A stretch of 64,000 nt of DNA from Paramarasmius palmivorus (taxonomy: Eukaryota; Basidiomycota; Agaricomycetes; Agaricales; Marasmiaceae): contig JAYKXP010000109.1 of assembly GCA_037176845.1 (NCBI GenBank), forward strand, positions 1 to 64,000, given 5' to 3'. Positions 34,617-46,918 of the stretch are shown one piece after another. Below the pieces are notes generated by a model. The model was given only the letters and a program-made list of their open reading frames with translations. It was not told the origin of the DNA and made no database searches. The translations under genes were made by a program, and so were the position numbers. Numbering within the stretch: the first letter of the stretch is position 1; each line of letters opens with the position of its first letter.

Positions 34617-36877
34617 GTTTATGGTTGAGGGACTAATCCCACAGGGCTCAGGCTCCCTCTTAAACATCCAAGTCTCGGGATATTGACCCAGTTGTAAAAA
34701 GAGATTTGATGGTAGACCACAACCGCCATAAACTCGGGAAGTCAGTGCTGTGCCGTTGAAATTAAGACTAATAATGGTGATTCATATTCTACTGACCATC
34801 AGTTACGTGAAACAATTATGAGGGACCAGCCATACCTAAACCCAATCCGGATGCGATAACTAGCTGGACGATATCTATCTTCACTGAGTATGTGAATAGC
34901 CATGGCGGCGAGAACTCACGCATCCAAGAGCAAAGTTCGCAATCTGTGAGGCTCCGCAACTCCGAGCGGGCAGAAAACGAGGTCTCCGAGCGATTGGAGC
35001 ATGTGATTATTGGCCTTACTATACACCAACTGTTACGGCTGTTGCTACAAGTATGCTGAGGACAGCGGGAGGAATTTGATAGTCGACCTTGTGATAATTA
35101 TCTGGGGTCCAGACCGCTGGCGCTATGACGGAATTGCGCCTGTTGACAATATAAACTTTGGAAAACGCGGCAAGATGAAATACTCAACGGCGGTGTTGAT
35201 GAACCGATACTATCCCCCATGGATGTCAAAGCCTCGTAACCAGAAAACAGAGCAAACACATGCACTGATTTGACCATTTGTGAAACACGCAGAGTAGTAC
35301 GGTTTTGAGCGCGCATTACTGCTACTGAGATGGGTTAGAGACACCCGTCCGAGTCGGTCGCCCATGAGACAGTGGATACGTCTGTGCAGATGATGATAAT
35401 ACCACTGACCGCTAACAGCACAAGTGCCAACTTCGAACGTGCGATATTTGTTCTAGTCAGCGGCGGTTTGATCAGGGTCGGACACAAATACAGCCAAAAT
35501 ATAATCCGTACAAGCCAGTTGCGCTAAAATTGATTGTTGTCAGTGTTTCTCTTACCCGAAATGAACAGGGAAGGGGTTCCTAGGACCGCATACGCAGTCT
35601 CTGTCCCGTATGTACCTGTGCTACGAAGATTAGAGCCTATTCATGTTTTGTTCTAAGTCCAAACCCAGAATGATACTCGAATTGCTATTTGATGAACTGA
35701 AGGCAGTTGAACTATTCAGATCAGTACCGAATATAATGTAAGATAAGCAAGGCACCCACTGAAAGATAAAGATAAGGGCCCGATTATGCTCTCCCATTCG
35801 ATGGAATCCCTGTCGCAGAAGGAGTATCCAAATTCTATGAGGATGGGAGTTCAGGATCAACGACGGCACGAGCCAATCACTGTCAAGCAAAATTGCCGCG
35901 CCGCAAAAATGCCTCCGGACCGGACCCCTTCCTCCGGGATTTATAAAAGCAGGCAACGCGTCAATTGCAAATCTCCTTTCACTTTCTCTTCAACTCTATC
36001 CACTGTTCTGTTTTCCCCTCCACGATACCTGGCTCCCAACGCTACATTACTCGTCGCGTTGTACCTTCCAGGATGGGGATGGCACCCTAGCTAGCAGTCG
36101 CATGGGATGTATATGTCGCTCGCTGGATATTTCTGCGTTGTCCACAGACTTCTTTTCGAGGGGTGGTGTAGGTGGTCTAGCATAGCAGCTCCAAGCACAG
36201 GTGAGTGTCATGACCTCTGGCATTCATAGTCATACTCATGCAACCTATCTTGGTATCAGAGTCAGGCATATTCACTTTCTCGTCGTCGACGGCATTCCAT
36301 GGCTTTCCGTCAACCAGAGACCCAACCCGCACCTTCTTCTCCCTGTTTCTCCCGACCATCGCAACACGCTCCCCTGCCAAGACTCGCGTTGCTCCGGCCA
36401 AACTCTTGGACACGCATGGTGCAGAGATAGCCATCTACGTTCCTAGCCAGCGAGCCAATCGCAATCTCCGTTTTTGGTCTCGCCAGAGGCTTCTCTTGGC
36501 CTGTTGGTGCAAATATCTCTTGTATTGGCGCTAGCGGGTCATTTTGTAGCTCCGCAAAAACTTGGAATTGCCCGGAAAAGTTCCTAGATGCCCATTTCTG
36601 TCTTCTTCGAGCGATACGCAAGGCCTGTAGACATACATCTTCACGCTATTCGGCAGTGGAGTTGGTATTCGAGTGATGGCGAAGGAGAAGAAGGTCCATT
36701 AACGGCCGTTTCTATGGAAATTCGGGCTCTTCACACGTCTTCGCCCATGATCCAGAGCCAATCGTTGATCTTGGTAATATCCCCGACGTCTAGACGGCGT
36801 CCTTGCGGTATTCATTCAAACCTTGGCTTCCTACATAAGGGAGACGACTTTTCCCCGGTTCCACGTCCTCGTCCGCG
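34617..36877. other. Gene-poor stretch before the ferric reductase
   Basis: About 2.3 kb. A TATAAAA box followed by a pyrimidine-rich leader occurs near 35943, but no credible coding region follows it directly. On the minus strand, frames at 36177-36434 and 36310-36621 have protein-like composition (segments VAMVGRNREKKVRVGSL and EIFAPTGQEKPLARPKTEI) and might be exons of an unrecognised minus gene. I could not join them into a supported model. Confidence 0.4.
35941..35948 (+). promoter_or_regulatory. TATA box with CT-rich leader, gene unknown
   Basis: TTATAAAA is followed after about 35 bp by a long pyrimidine-rich run (CTTTCACTTTCTCTTCAACT and beyond), the typical transcription start region of basidiomycete genes. 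The nearest good start codon in a recognised gene is the ferric reductase, 0.9 kb away, so it may drive a long leader of that gene or an unrecognised transcript. Confidence 0.3.
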
Positions 36878-38964
36878 ATGTCCACCAACACAAGTGCTAC
36901 CGAAAGTCACAGCGCACACGACCATGGCAGTTCACCAGAAATGGCCGCCGATCCTTATGAAGAATCACCAAAATATGCGAAAGGAGTTCTCTACTTCCTT
37001 TGTGGGACACTCGCTCTCTTCATTATCGGTCGATGGATCGTTGCCATCAGGAACCAACGGCGGTTCTCTCAATCTGCGCTGAAGTCGGGGATTTACCGCA
37101 AGGGTATCGCTATCAGCCGGTATCTATCGTCGAAGCAGCAGCGCATCTTTGGCGTGCATTTTCCCGTACTTGGGTCGGGACTCCTGATCCTCGCCTTCTT
37201 TGTTTTCCTGATGGGTAGGTTCCTTTTACAATTTCGATAAAGAACTGTTTTTGATGGGTTTTTTGCTAGCTTGGGCTTTCTCAGTCCACCCTTACTATTG
37301 GTCTAGCTGGGATGTGCAGTCGCCTCCTTTGGCGATTAGGACTGGATTAATGACTAGTACGCTTAATTTTTATTTGCAGTATCTGTTGAACTAACTTGGT
37401 TTGTAGTCGGCATGTACCCATTCATCCTCATCTTGGCTTCAAAATGGAACTTTGTTACACTCCTCACTGGGCATTCCTACGAAAAGCTTCAAGTATTTCA
37501 CCAGTTCCTGGGGCATATTTTCTTCCTCTTCGGGATGTTGTACGTCGTCCGTTCGTTGGGTTGCCCTTGAGACTGATATGAGGAAATAAAGCCATTCATT
37601 CCCGTATGTGGTACAGGGCATGTCCGAGGTCAAGCCTGGGTGGGAGCCGATGACGAAAATCGAGTACAGTATCTTTGTTACGAAGAAGTGAGTATCAATT
37701 GCATTGTATAGTTTCCCTTGCTCATCGATCGCCCAGGGTATATTACTGGTCTGGATTTGCCATGCTCGGATTCCTGGTCATCCTCTGCTGGCTCAGTCTA
37801 TCGCCAATCCGCAATCGCTACTACGAAACCTTCAAGATTATTCATCACCTTTGCTCCCTTACCTTCCTCGGCCTGTTCTTCGTACACTGCAACAGCAAGC
37901 TTGACAGCAATGACTGGCTTTGGTCGACTGTTGTTGTGTACTCTTTGAGCGTGGCGTTCCGGTTCGCTTGGATGCTGATCAGCAATAGTGGTGGAACGCC
38001 GAAGGCTTCCTTTGAGTTGATGCCTGCCGGAATGGTCAAGCTGAGGATCAAGTGCAACCCCAACGAAAAATGGGGACCAGGTCAACATTACTTCCTAAAT
38101 TTCAAGAGTGTCTTACCCCTGCAATCGTACGTCCCTTCGCCTCTCTGTTGCTCTTCGCTGACGTACTGCCTTCAGACATCCATTCACCATCGCCAACTTG
38201 CCTTCCCCCGAGAAAAACGAACTCGTAGTTCTCATTCGTCAGGCGCATGGTGTCACCAAAGCCTTGGCTCAACACCTCGAGGGAAAGGACCCTAATACCA
38301 CGGTTCTTGTGTTCATCGATGGTCCTTTCGGCGGTATCGGTCAAGACCTGTCGATCTACGAACATGCCCTTCTCATTGCCGGTGGCACCGGGGTCACGTT
38401 CATCATGCCTGTTCTCCAAGACCTGCTGGCGAAGACACGGCAAAAGGACTGCGTTTGCAGGTCGATCCAAGTTCTCTGGTCTGTCCGCGAAGAAGGTATG
38501 CACCATTCCGTCTATAGCGCTTCTTGGGACTGACGATGACGCTCGGTGTAGATTCTATTTCATGGATGATCGCAGAACTAGAGAACGCCGTCAAAGAAGC
38601 ACCGAGTTCAGCGCTCACCGTCAAGATCCATGTAACGGGTGCTGCGGCTTCGAAGAATGATGATGATTCTGAGAAGGAGAAGGTTCCTCAGGCCGGAGCG
38701 GCACTCTCGTACCCGTGGTATGGTCGTGCCGATGTGAGAGCAGTAGTTTCTGCTGCTGCTGCTGACAGTCGGACGTTGGGGGTTGCAGGTATGACAAAAG
38801 CATGCTGTCATGATCACGGGTACTGACGACTGGTTATAGCGTGTGGTCCCGAGACATTGCTCTATGATGTGCGGAATGCCGTGGCAGATGTCGAGAAGGA
38901 TATTGTGTTTGGGAAAGCCAAGTGTACTGAGGTGTTTTTACATACAGAGGAGTACGCCTGGTAA
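36878..38964 (+). CDS. Ferric-chelate reductase (FRE/NOX superfamily)
   Basis: Eight exons (36878-37214, 37270-37356, 37407-37539, 37592-37687, 37737-38126, 38176-38495, 38552-38788, 38840-38964) give 574 residues. Several hydrophobic helices form the ferric-reductase transmembrane domain. Haem ligands are the paired histidines in HQFLGHIFFLFGMLH and in HHLCSLTFLGLFFVHC. The cytosolic part has the FAD-binding HPFTIANLP motif and the NADPH-binding GGTGVTFIMP, and ends with ACGPETL, the usual pyridine-nucleotide-binding segment, and a final aromatic (EYAW). The protein carries electrons from NADPH across the plasma membrane to reduce extracellular Fe(III) or Cu(II) for uptake. All splice junctions restore conserved sequence, so the gene appears intact. 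No iron-transport partner (multicopper oxidase or permease) lies in this window. The choice of start is supported by a hydrophilic N-terminus before the first helix. Confidence 0.92.
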
Positions 38965-39850
38965 CGATTCAGCTGATTATGATTTCTCTTCGATATACAT
39001 AAATCCCGTGTTATCCATAGTTGGGACGCGAGCAACAGGTCAGAGTCCCATAGAAAAGCTTTGGTTCAAGCTTGATACAGTCGATCCGTTTGCTGATGAC
39101 ATGCTCAGGGCAGCGTGACGCTACCCCTACAGCTCGCGTTCCAATCCAGCCTATGAGTCCGCATTTGCACTCGCCTCTGGAACAATATCGATGAGTTGGA
39201 GATGTACATATATGATAGAGCTAGTAAAATACTTTTCCGTCCCATATCCAATCTCGAAATCCTTGCTCTCTACTCGTTCCGGAAGAGACGTGTTAATAAT
39301 AGTTAGAGTGACATCTCTTCCCTTTACGGTTCCAATGACAAACATCTCTCCTTTGAATATCCATTTCATGTCTTTCTGGAGGATGTCCTTATAGAACGTC
39401 TCGGAGAGTCATTTATGGGTTTGAACCGCGATTTTAGCGTGAGACGAGCAAGGCTATAGATTTCATTTGATAGACGAGGTTTGCGTGGGCCATGATGGAG
39501 GTAGTACACGAATCTCAGTCAAGAGCTAAACCCTGCATAGAACCCCTGAGCATCACTGTTCAGGATACAGAGCCTCCGTTTACAACCCTCAGAAAATTTG
39601 GGACACCACATGCATGTAAAAAGTGGTGTAAAGTAGATGGTGTGCTCGAATCGACGAAAATTGATTCCCAAATTCGAGATGGCTGAGGATGAAAAGGATA
39701 AGGTCCTTGGGTAAGTCTGTGAGCGTTGCATAGGCCATTTGGTAGAGGAAGGTAGGCGCGCTGTGTCACCTGATATTGTTCAATTTAAGTATTAGGGGGC
39801 CGGCATCTGCCGAACCTCGAAGACCCCTTTGTCTCTTTCATGCGGTTTCA

Positions 39851-39858
39851 TATAAATA
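39851..39858 (+). promoter_or_regulatory. TATA box of the F-box gene
   Basis: TATAAATA lies 37-44 bp upstream of the ATG at 39895, with a CT-rich stretch between (CCTACTTCCACCCAACCATC). Spacing matches the other TATA-containing promoter in this window. Confidence 0.5.
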
Positions 39859-39894
39859 CCAGGCTCATTGGGATCCTACTTCCACCCAACCATC

Positions 39895-40687
39895 ATGGCA
39901 TTCCTCACGCGTTCATCAATAGAGCGTCTACCAAACGAACTCATTTTTCAAGTCCTCACTCATCTTTCTTTCGAAGACCGTTTCGCTCTCATCACGGCTA
40001 TTCCAGCTATCTATGACGCATTCTACCTTCCGATCATCTTTCCTCTGCTCCTGGCCAATCAGGGCGGACATGTTTACGTCTTCAGAGAGGCAGTTGCAGG
40101 GATCCCTGCGGGAAGTGGGATTCTCTTAGGCAAGCCAACAATCAATAATGGTTCAATCATCGTCGAAGCTTGTCACCCGCACCAAGAGCAGAGCTCCTTT
40201 GTCTTTGGATATCAGAGCAAGCATATCCGACGGTTCCTTAGAATGTTCTTTCCTACCAACGCGGTGCGTTACACACCCTTCCTGTGGACGTGTACTCATC
40301 GCGCACGATCGTTAGATTGAATACAACCTCATACTCAATTGGGAACAGGATTGTCGGGGTAAAATCTCTATTGTTGGCGATAAGATGAAAGGACCGTACA
40401 GCACGGGAAAGGCCGTCCCAAAGTCTAATTATCACGGCTGGGATTCCAGCAAGTCTTTTGAAGACGAAGTCTAGTAAGCTGAGTTATGTTGCCACTTGTT
40501 CCAGAATCTTAACCTGTTTGGTAGCATCCGGAAGAGTTTGGATGCATTCATTGATTCCTTGGCCCACGAAGAAGGGCAGCTCCGGTCGAATACACGGAAA
40601 GTCATATATTTACCAAGTCGGGATGCAAAGCCACAAACATTTTATGAATTTGAGCTCAGAGATAAAGCGTTGATATTACCGCTGTAG
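39895..40687 (+). CDS. F-box protein
   Basis: Three exons (39895-40263, 40316-40468, 40505-40687) give 234 residues. The N-terminal IERLPNELIFQVLTHLSFED, followed by FALITAIPAIYDAFY, is an F-box that would bind Skp1 in an SCF ubiquitin ligase. The rest has no recognisable repeats; it includes a tryptophan-rich central piece and ends FYEFELRDKALILPL. Agaricomycetes carry large, fast-evolving F-box families, and this looks like one. The second intron is only 36 nt, shorter than is comfortable for spliceosomal removal. If it is not spliced, a TAG ends the protein three codons later. The ATG at 39895 is chosen over one 27 bp upstream because of promoter spacing. Confidence 0.65.
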
Positions 40688-41537
40688 TGTTGTCACTTTA
40701 GTTGTTGTCACTTTAGCCTGAGTGTAAACCATCAATTAGTCAGTTCCCTTGTAGTAACTGTATGAAACTCCCTGCAAACGTTGTCCCATGCCAAACAGAA
40801 TATCATGATCACGGCGGTGGTCCATGCATCTTTGGCACCAAAAAGTCGTCCCCAAACAGCATACTCGCCATTTTTGCCTTATTTGATAGGGCGCTTGGCG
40901 GCAAAATTCCACAAATATGGCAAATGACTAATTTTGGCGCCCTCTTTTGGTAACAAAGGTGCATGCACTGCGGCTGTGAATGGAACTGGCGAATGAGGGT
41001 TTTGGACTGACTATTGAATCTTCGTAAAGATCATGCCCTCTGTGCATACACCATATCTCACCAGTATCGATCCCACATAGCTTATTCGCAGATCTGTCAT
41101 GGTTTAAACTGTAGTAAGCGCCCGTTTGGCCACGTGTCGTTACATCGGTTCTCTCACTCCGGACAACTTGATCTGTTACCACCATCTACCGGTATCCGCA
41201 TCACCTCTCTCCCCTTGTTTCTTCTGCAGCCTACGAAGAGGCTAGAAGCACATCTACAAGCACGTTGAGTACACCTTCATAGCTGTCATTGAAGCCTTCA
41301 CAAGAAAAGCTAACCTGTTTCACTCGTTTATCTATTAGTAGCTGCCTTTTCATCTGTTGAAGATTATCGAATATGTCGGAGTATAAGCATATCAATCAGG
41401 TATTTATCTTACCATGCTCATTGTCAGACGCTCATCAGTGAACATCATACCATCAGACATATCACATTGCCAAGGGACACGATTCCAGAAATGCACGCAT
41501 TACTGGTATTACACGAAACCTACCCGACCAAATCCCA
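40688..41537. other. Intergenic stretch
   Basis: About 0.85 kb, AT-richer than the genes on both sides. Frames stay under 85 codons. A short direct duplication (TTGTCACTTTAG twice) occurs near 40690-40715. No gene or RNA recognised. Confidence 0.5.
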
Positions 41538-43305
41538 TTGACAGGAGCAGTCTGGATGCCTCTTCTATCCACTCCCCCCACCAGTCCATCATACAACATA
41601 AATTCGCCCGATAGAACAGCTGAAGGCCTCCTTTACGCTATCAACATTCTCGGCAGAGCTTTGAGTTTGGACACGCCTCAAGCTCTGAAGTTCATCAAGG
41701 ATATGTGGAGCAAGCTATGCTCTCACACTATTGCACTTTTGGATAGTTTCGTCATGTCCGGAAACCCAGCGACACCATTAGGTCGCGACTATCAGGTCCG
41801 GCTTCTCATTTCCGTCATCTTTCTCATTATGGTGCCAGTTCGCTTAGGCGACAACTTCTCTCTCCGGGAGCAGACGAACATCATTAGATCTCACCCGGAG
41901 TTCCTGCCATATCTCTTCAAAGTCGTCTTCCGACTTGCGGAAATCCGTCATCCTTGGTTCGAATACGTTTCCATGCGCGTCGCGAGACTCGAGGAGAACG
42001 AATTGGGCGATTCACAGCTTCGTAGAGCTTTTCCAGATATCCAAAGACGCTACGACATTCCAGGTATATGTGTTGGCTTCCTCAGTGAAGAACTGGAGAA
42101 ACCAAACGAGGAGATCGACGGTTATACTATAGCAGCTTTACTGGGCTTGATGGTCTTTTGCATCAAGTACGAACCAGTGACATGCAACCAGTTCCTATCC
42201 CGAAATCTCATACCGTACCTCTGCGCTATTTCTAAGCGCTTCACGTTCCTCCTTGGGTGTTGCAGGCGGGTCGAAGATACCGACATTGCCTGCCAATGCA
42301 TAATGCTGTCCAATGACTTTGTCTGGGCACGAAGGGCCGAAGGATTCTCTTGGCTGTCTATTGCGCTTGAAAATGACATTCTCCATTCGATCCAAGATCT
42401 CCCTGGCATCATCTCGACTCCCGGGGTGTATTCGGACGAGCTACCAGATGCCATCGAGGCCTTCCAACGGCTTGTGTCAGGAATCATGCCATTCTTGATT
42501 TTTCGTTCAGTTCTCAATCGAGTACTTCCGCAAATGAGCCACCTGAAGGCTTCACAATTCCTCCAAAATGCGTCCTCGGTTCGTTCCCTTCGAGCGCTTG
42601 CTGATGCCGTCAAAGCGCTTGATGAAGAGGCATGGAGAATGAAGCTACTCATGTATCAGTTTGACGATAGCGACACATATGCACTGTGCTGTCTGAATGA
42701 AAAGGTACGCAGTCCTATGTTATTAGATACGAAATGTTTGTTCTAACCGATCTACCTCTGTGTCATGACTAGTGTCCAAAGAGGAAGTCACCCGGAAGGA
42801 AACGTGTCAGGTACAAGCGCTGTTCGCGGTGCTACTACGCTACGTACTGCTCTCGAAAATGCCAGGTGAAGTCATGGGATTCGCACAAAGCGGTATGTCC
42901 AAATCTTGGACGGCCAGAAATTGGTGTGTACGAACAACAAACACAATAGTCGACGCATATCTAACAGAAAGAGTAGGCTTCTCTCATCATGTTTCGCTGC
43001 TTGATGAAGCATTTATCAGATTCCTAGTTTCCCGGCAAATCTCGTCCCACAAAGATGAGATCTGGCGACAAACATCCAGAACAGTCCTGGCGCAGTTCGA
43101 CTTTCGTCACTGGCCAATGACATTTGCTTTGGTACAGATGTCCTCGGTGCAACAGGTATGCAAAGTAGGTCACGACTGCCCACTTAAAGAGGCACTAGCT
43201 CGCGAGAAGAAGAAGTTGGACACTACACGTCAGATTCTAGTTCATGTATTGGTACACGATGCTACGCTTTGTGAGCCGAGGTGGATTTATAGGGAGATAA
43301 TTTGA
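41538..43305 (+). CDS. MYND-type zinc finger protein
   Basis: Three exons (41538-42704, 42773-42923, 42977-43305) give 548 residues. The first ~390 residues are a helix-rich region without a recognised name (for example HPEFLPYLFKVVFRLAEIRH and FVWARRAEGFSWLSIALEND). The MYND finger straddles the first intron: CPKRKSPGRKRVRYKRCSRC, then YYATYCSRKCQVKSWDSHK, then C. The usual spacing of Zn ligands is kept. MYND fingers bind proline-rich protein partners. Placing the second intron at 42924-42976 (branch CTAAC) keeps the frame into a conserved-looking C-terminal region (FRHWPMTFALVQM). This architecture is common in agaricomycete genomes, where functions are mostly unknown. An alternative start is the ATG at 41556. 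The gene is tail-to-head with the DXO-like gene. Confidence 0.78.
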
Positions 43306-43717
43306 TCGACACATGGGGGCACGTTGCTGTAATAGATCCCTTTTAAAGTATAGGCGCTTGCTAGGGGTTTGAGGACCTTGTCTGCCATCGTACGTTCTGT
43401 CCCTTATCTTGCACGTTGTTTCGTCCTCATGGCATCCAGCTCTACTCGATACAGTTAAACCGCAACTGCGAGCTGCGGGTGCACTTCTTTTCATGTGTCG
43501 GGTGACCACGATAGCAGGTTATTGTATGTATCCCTCGGTGATCTCCTGTCGTGCACAGTATGTGCACTGACGCTTCACATCAAAGGTCTGCGTCAAGTGG
43601 GTCCAATGAGTCACTTATTGTTTGGAGCACGTTCCCAATATCCATGAACCTTAAATGTCAATGGTATTAAAGAGACTACGGACTGACTGCGTTCGTCGAA
43701 TTTTCTTGCTGCCAACA

Positions 43718-44996
43718 ATGTCGATCCCCGATTATCCACCTCTAGGTAGCTGTGAACTCGTCACAAGCATATCCTACGAGGAGGATGGTTCTTACACAGT
43801 CGACGACGAGCGGAACATGCGGTTTCTTTTGACACCTGCTGCCTCACGCAGGGTTATCAATCTCTGGCCACGGATGAATGAGATCCGCCAGTGCCGTCCT
43901 TCTTGGAATTATACGCAACCGAAACACCTGGATTCTATACTGTGGGGGTGCATAAAAACAGGAAGAGATGATCTTCTAAGGAAGGGGAATAATGTCATCA
44001 CAAAGCGGGGAATTTTGACGGGGTATGCGAACGTCTAATCTGAAATCACTATTTGAAACTGATCCTAGCTACTCAGACTATTCCTAGGAGATTTCCCCAT
44101 CACATTGCATGTCTCTTACATCGACGGGAACTTATACATGGAACAAGATCGACCCGATTTGCGAGCAGATGTACGTCTTGATGATGAGAGCGTAGCTTGT
44201 GTTCTGTTAACATTTACCCAGTGTTGGAGAGCGCATAATTTCACGCGTAACGATGCCACTGGGTAAGTTTATTCACTGGTCCTTGAGCCTTTGTCACATT
44301 TATTGAACGATCTCACGACGAAAGCTTGGCGTTTGAGGAGACATTCACAAAGAGCAATCTTTCCCCCGGCTTTCCCATGAAGAAAGATCGCTTTATCGGG
44401 AAACAATGGGCCAATGTTGTATCACGGACCTTTGGGGAGATGAACTTGGTTTTCAGCGGCGAAGTCGATTCGGTCGAGAATCCAAACGTTCATCATGACT
44501 GGTTTGATAGACGTGTAGAGCTCAAGTGTAAACTCTCCGGATCAAAGTGAGTTCGGTCCATCAGCGCATCACTTTGGGTCTAAAGCCATATAACAGGATT
44601 CCTTATGATCGGTGGCATATGCAATCATATCTATTAGGCGTTCCTAAAATCTTCGTCGGATTTCATACTTGGGGCTTGCAAATCAACCATACGACGACGA
44701 TCAGGACATGCGATATTAAAACGCGGAACTTTGACGGGCACATGACAAGAGGGTATAGAACTCTTTTGGCTATACGTTCCTACGTGCTTTCCGAAAGAGA
44801 GATCGACCCCGAAGATGACAGGATCTGGAGAATTACCGTAGTCAAAGGGAACCTGACAGAGAAACGGCTATTATCGGCGTTAGAGGCTGAGCAAGTTAAA
44901 ACGCGGCGAGAGGACCCTTTGATGGCTCCGATGACGAGATTAGGTATCGTGCCACAGAGCATGATCGAAATGTTGAGGAATCGCGCTGGTCTGTGA
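43718..44996 (+). CDS. DXO/RAI1-like decapping nuclease homologue
   Basis: Four exons (43718-44022, 44077-44262, 44325-44546, 44597-44996) give 370 residues, close to the size of Rai1/DXO proteins. Family blocks in order are ISYEEDGSYTVDD, HLDSILWGCI, ITKRGILTG-LFLGDFPITLHV, the metal-binding GEVD (as in G-E-x-D of the family), the VELK block with the second acidic metal ligand, and WHMQSYLLGVPKIFVGF. Members remove incomplete or NAD caps from RNA and can degrade it 5' to 3'. The upstream GYxFE-type glutamate motif is not obvious here, so the active site may be incomplete. Basidiomycetes often have several divergent copies; this is probably a paralogue, not the core Rai1. The start could also be the ATG at 43661. 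Confidence 0.72.
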
Positions 44997-46918
44997 GATG
45001 TTACTGTTGGTTTAAATGTTTGTACCATTAGTGTACTAATACTGGCATATGTTATCTGAGTACGTCCAACTAAGTAGGATGACCGCTGATCATGATGGTA
45101 AAGCAGCCTTCCTTCCTTACATGTGCTTCGAAGCATCTGCATCGAGAGTCATACTAGAGGTATCATGAATAACCTATGTTCGTTCGTCCGCATACTTCAA
45201 AACATCATTTCTGTCTTTCCAACATGCTTTCTCACCAAATCATTTAGCAAAGTGAAACCTCCGACCATCTGATCCTCAACGTCTCTTTGCTTGTATTCTT
45301 CTGCTCCATATAGTAATTCCAGCTGGCATTGCCTCTGCTGCTGAGATCTAAAAGTACTTGATCATGATTACTTTGGATTCGAATGGCAAGCAATAAAGCG
45401 ACGCCACCCTTAAGTCCTCCAGGAAGTACTCGGTCTCAGCTACGAAGTGTAATGTTTTCCATTGCAAGGGGATCGTATCACTGCCTTTTTCACAAAGAAC
45501 TTGGAGTATCTATTGTACAAGCCCGGGATTGTCAGCAAATCGTCAGAGCAAAGTTTGAACAGAGAGACAATCTTACCCTCGAAAACGTTACTTTCATAAT
45601 CAGATAGAAGAATAGGTCGGACCACCGCCAAATTCAGGATCGACTAGATATGTCGTATTGCTTCCTTGCGCAAGTAGTGCGAGATGTGTTTAGGGGCCGA
45701 AATGTTCCTCGAAAAATCTTGTGCTTGGCCAGGATAGGCTAGAAACTGGTGGACGAGTATCCTTAAATACGAAAGTACCGATATGTGAAGTTTGAACCCC
45801 CTTAACATCCATAGAAGGAGGCTGGTCTTCCCGAAAGGATACGATCCTCGAGCTTGCTCCAACACAATTCCGAGTCATTGGCATCCATACTATGATCTAT
45901 GACTCGCGGAACTACAGTATCGTCGCTGATAGTATGAGTCCACAACGAGTAGTGACGTACATTAGTGAATAGACATGGATTTGAATGGAACCTCTACCAG
46001 GTAGGTAGTATGTAAAGCATGTAAAGCCTACTGAGGCGTGTTAAATTGTCTCTGAAGTCGCGGGAAAACGACCAACCTCAGACTGAACAGGATTTCGGGA
46101 GTGTACGAAAGCGAATGCCCCAGAGCCCAGCGCTCAATGTTCCAGAAATTGAACTCGATTTTTAGGTGGAATGAGATGAACTATCTGCACCGGAGAAAAA
46201 ATTAGAGCTGATACACGTGGGTATGAATACTACCCCCTCATATGGATACTATTACCTGACAGCTTTAGAATCGGGGAGAAATATTGCTTGGAAGTCGTTT
46301 GAGTAGCAGATCGGAGTCTGGGACCAGACAGTGGTGAGAGCGTGGGAAAGGTTTCCATGACAATCACCGTATCCGTAGGTTTCTCCGGCCGGCGAAGCGA
46401 GACCCTTTTTCTTCTCCGCAGCCATGACGCGCCGAGCGGTCGCGCGGACCCGTCATCGATTTTTCGATCTTGTTTCTCACCGAAAACACTAGAAGTTCGT
46501 CGATAGAAGTGAAAAGCTCGGTTGGAATTTCTTCTTTTTGGGTCCATATGAAGGTTCAATGGGTGAGGATTATTCATTGGTAAATCGAGGGCCAATAACA
46601 TCTCTATGAATAGAAAATTATCCACCACGGAATGCAGGCTCCACACTTCTACGAAGACCTAAATTAAGACACGACCCCGGATTCAGCCTACATGTCTTTC
46701 AAAAGCTGTTGTTTGATGGGTCGTCACCGCCTTTTCATCTTTCTTTCCTACCATGATTCGCTGGCCTGGTCGCCAAAGACATCTCGTTGCAGTGTGTATT
46801 TTGGTGCGCTGACTTTACTTTGCTCTGCCCTCATTGGAACTGATAGAAGACTGCTTAGGCAGGACTGTTCTACGGGCTCAGCCTGGTGTTCGATGATGTT
46901 CGGGGTCTCAGTCTCGCA
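44997..46918. other. Intergenic stretch
   Basis: About 1.9 kb. Frames on the minus strand at 45440-45631, 45690-45884 and 46230-46646 are moderately protein-like, and the last one is 138 codons long. I see no motif and no consistent splicing between them. The right end should hold the promoter and perhaps a short first exon of the GT15 gene: MIRWPGRQRHLVAVCIL at 46751, with a Golgi-anchor-like hydrophobic run in another frame just after it. Confidence 0.4.

Noticed and set aside
36588..37082. 164-codon plus-strand ORF overlapping the ferric reductase start
   Set aside because: It is in a different frame from the conserved reductase exons and shows no motif; it is a shadow frame.
46751..46918. 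A frameshift in the signal anchor of the GT15 gene
   Set aside because: A one-base change would join MIRWPGRQRHLVAVCI to a hydrophobic run, but an unresolved intron explains it equally well, and the catalytic part is intact, so I did not call a pseudogene.
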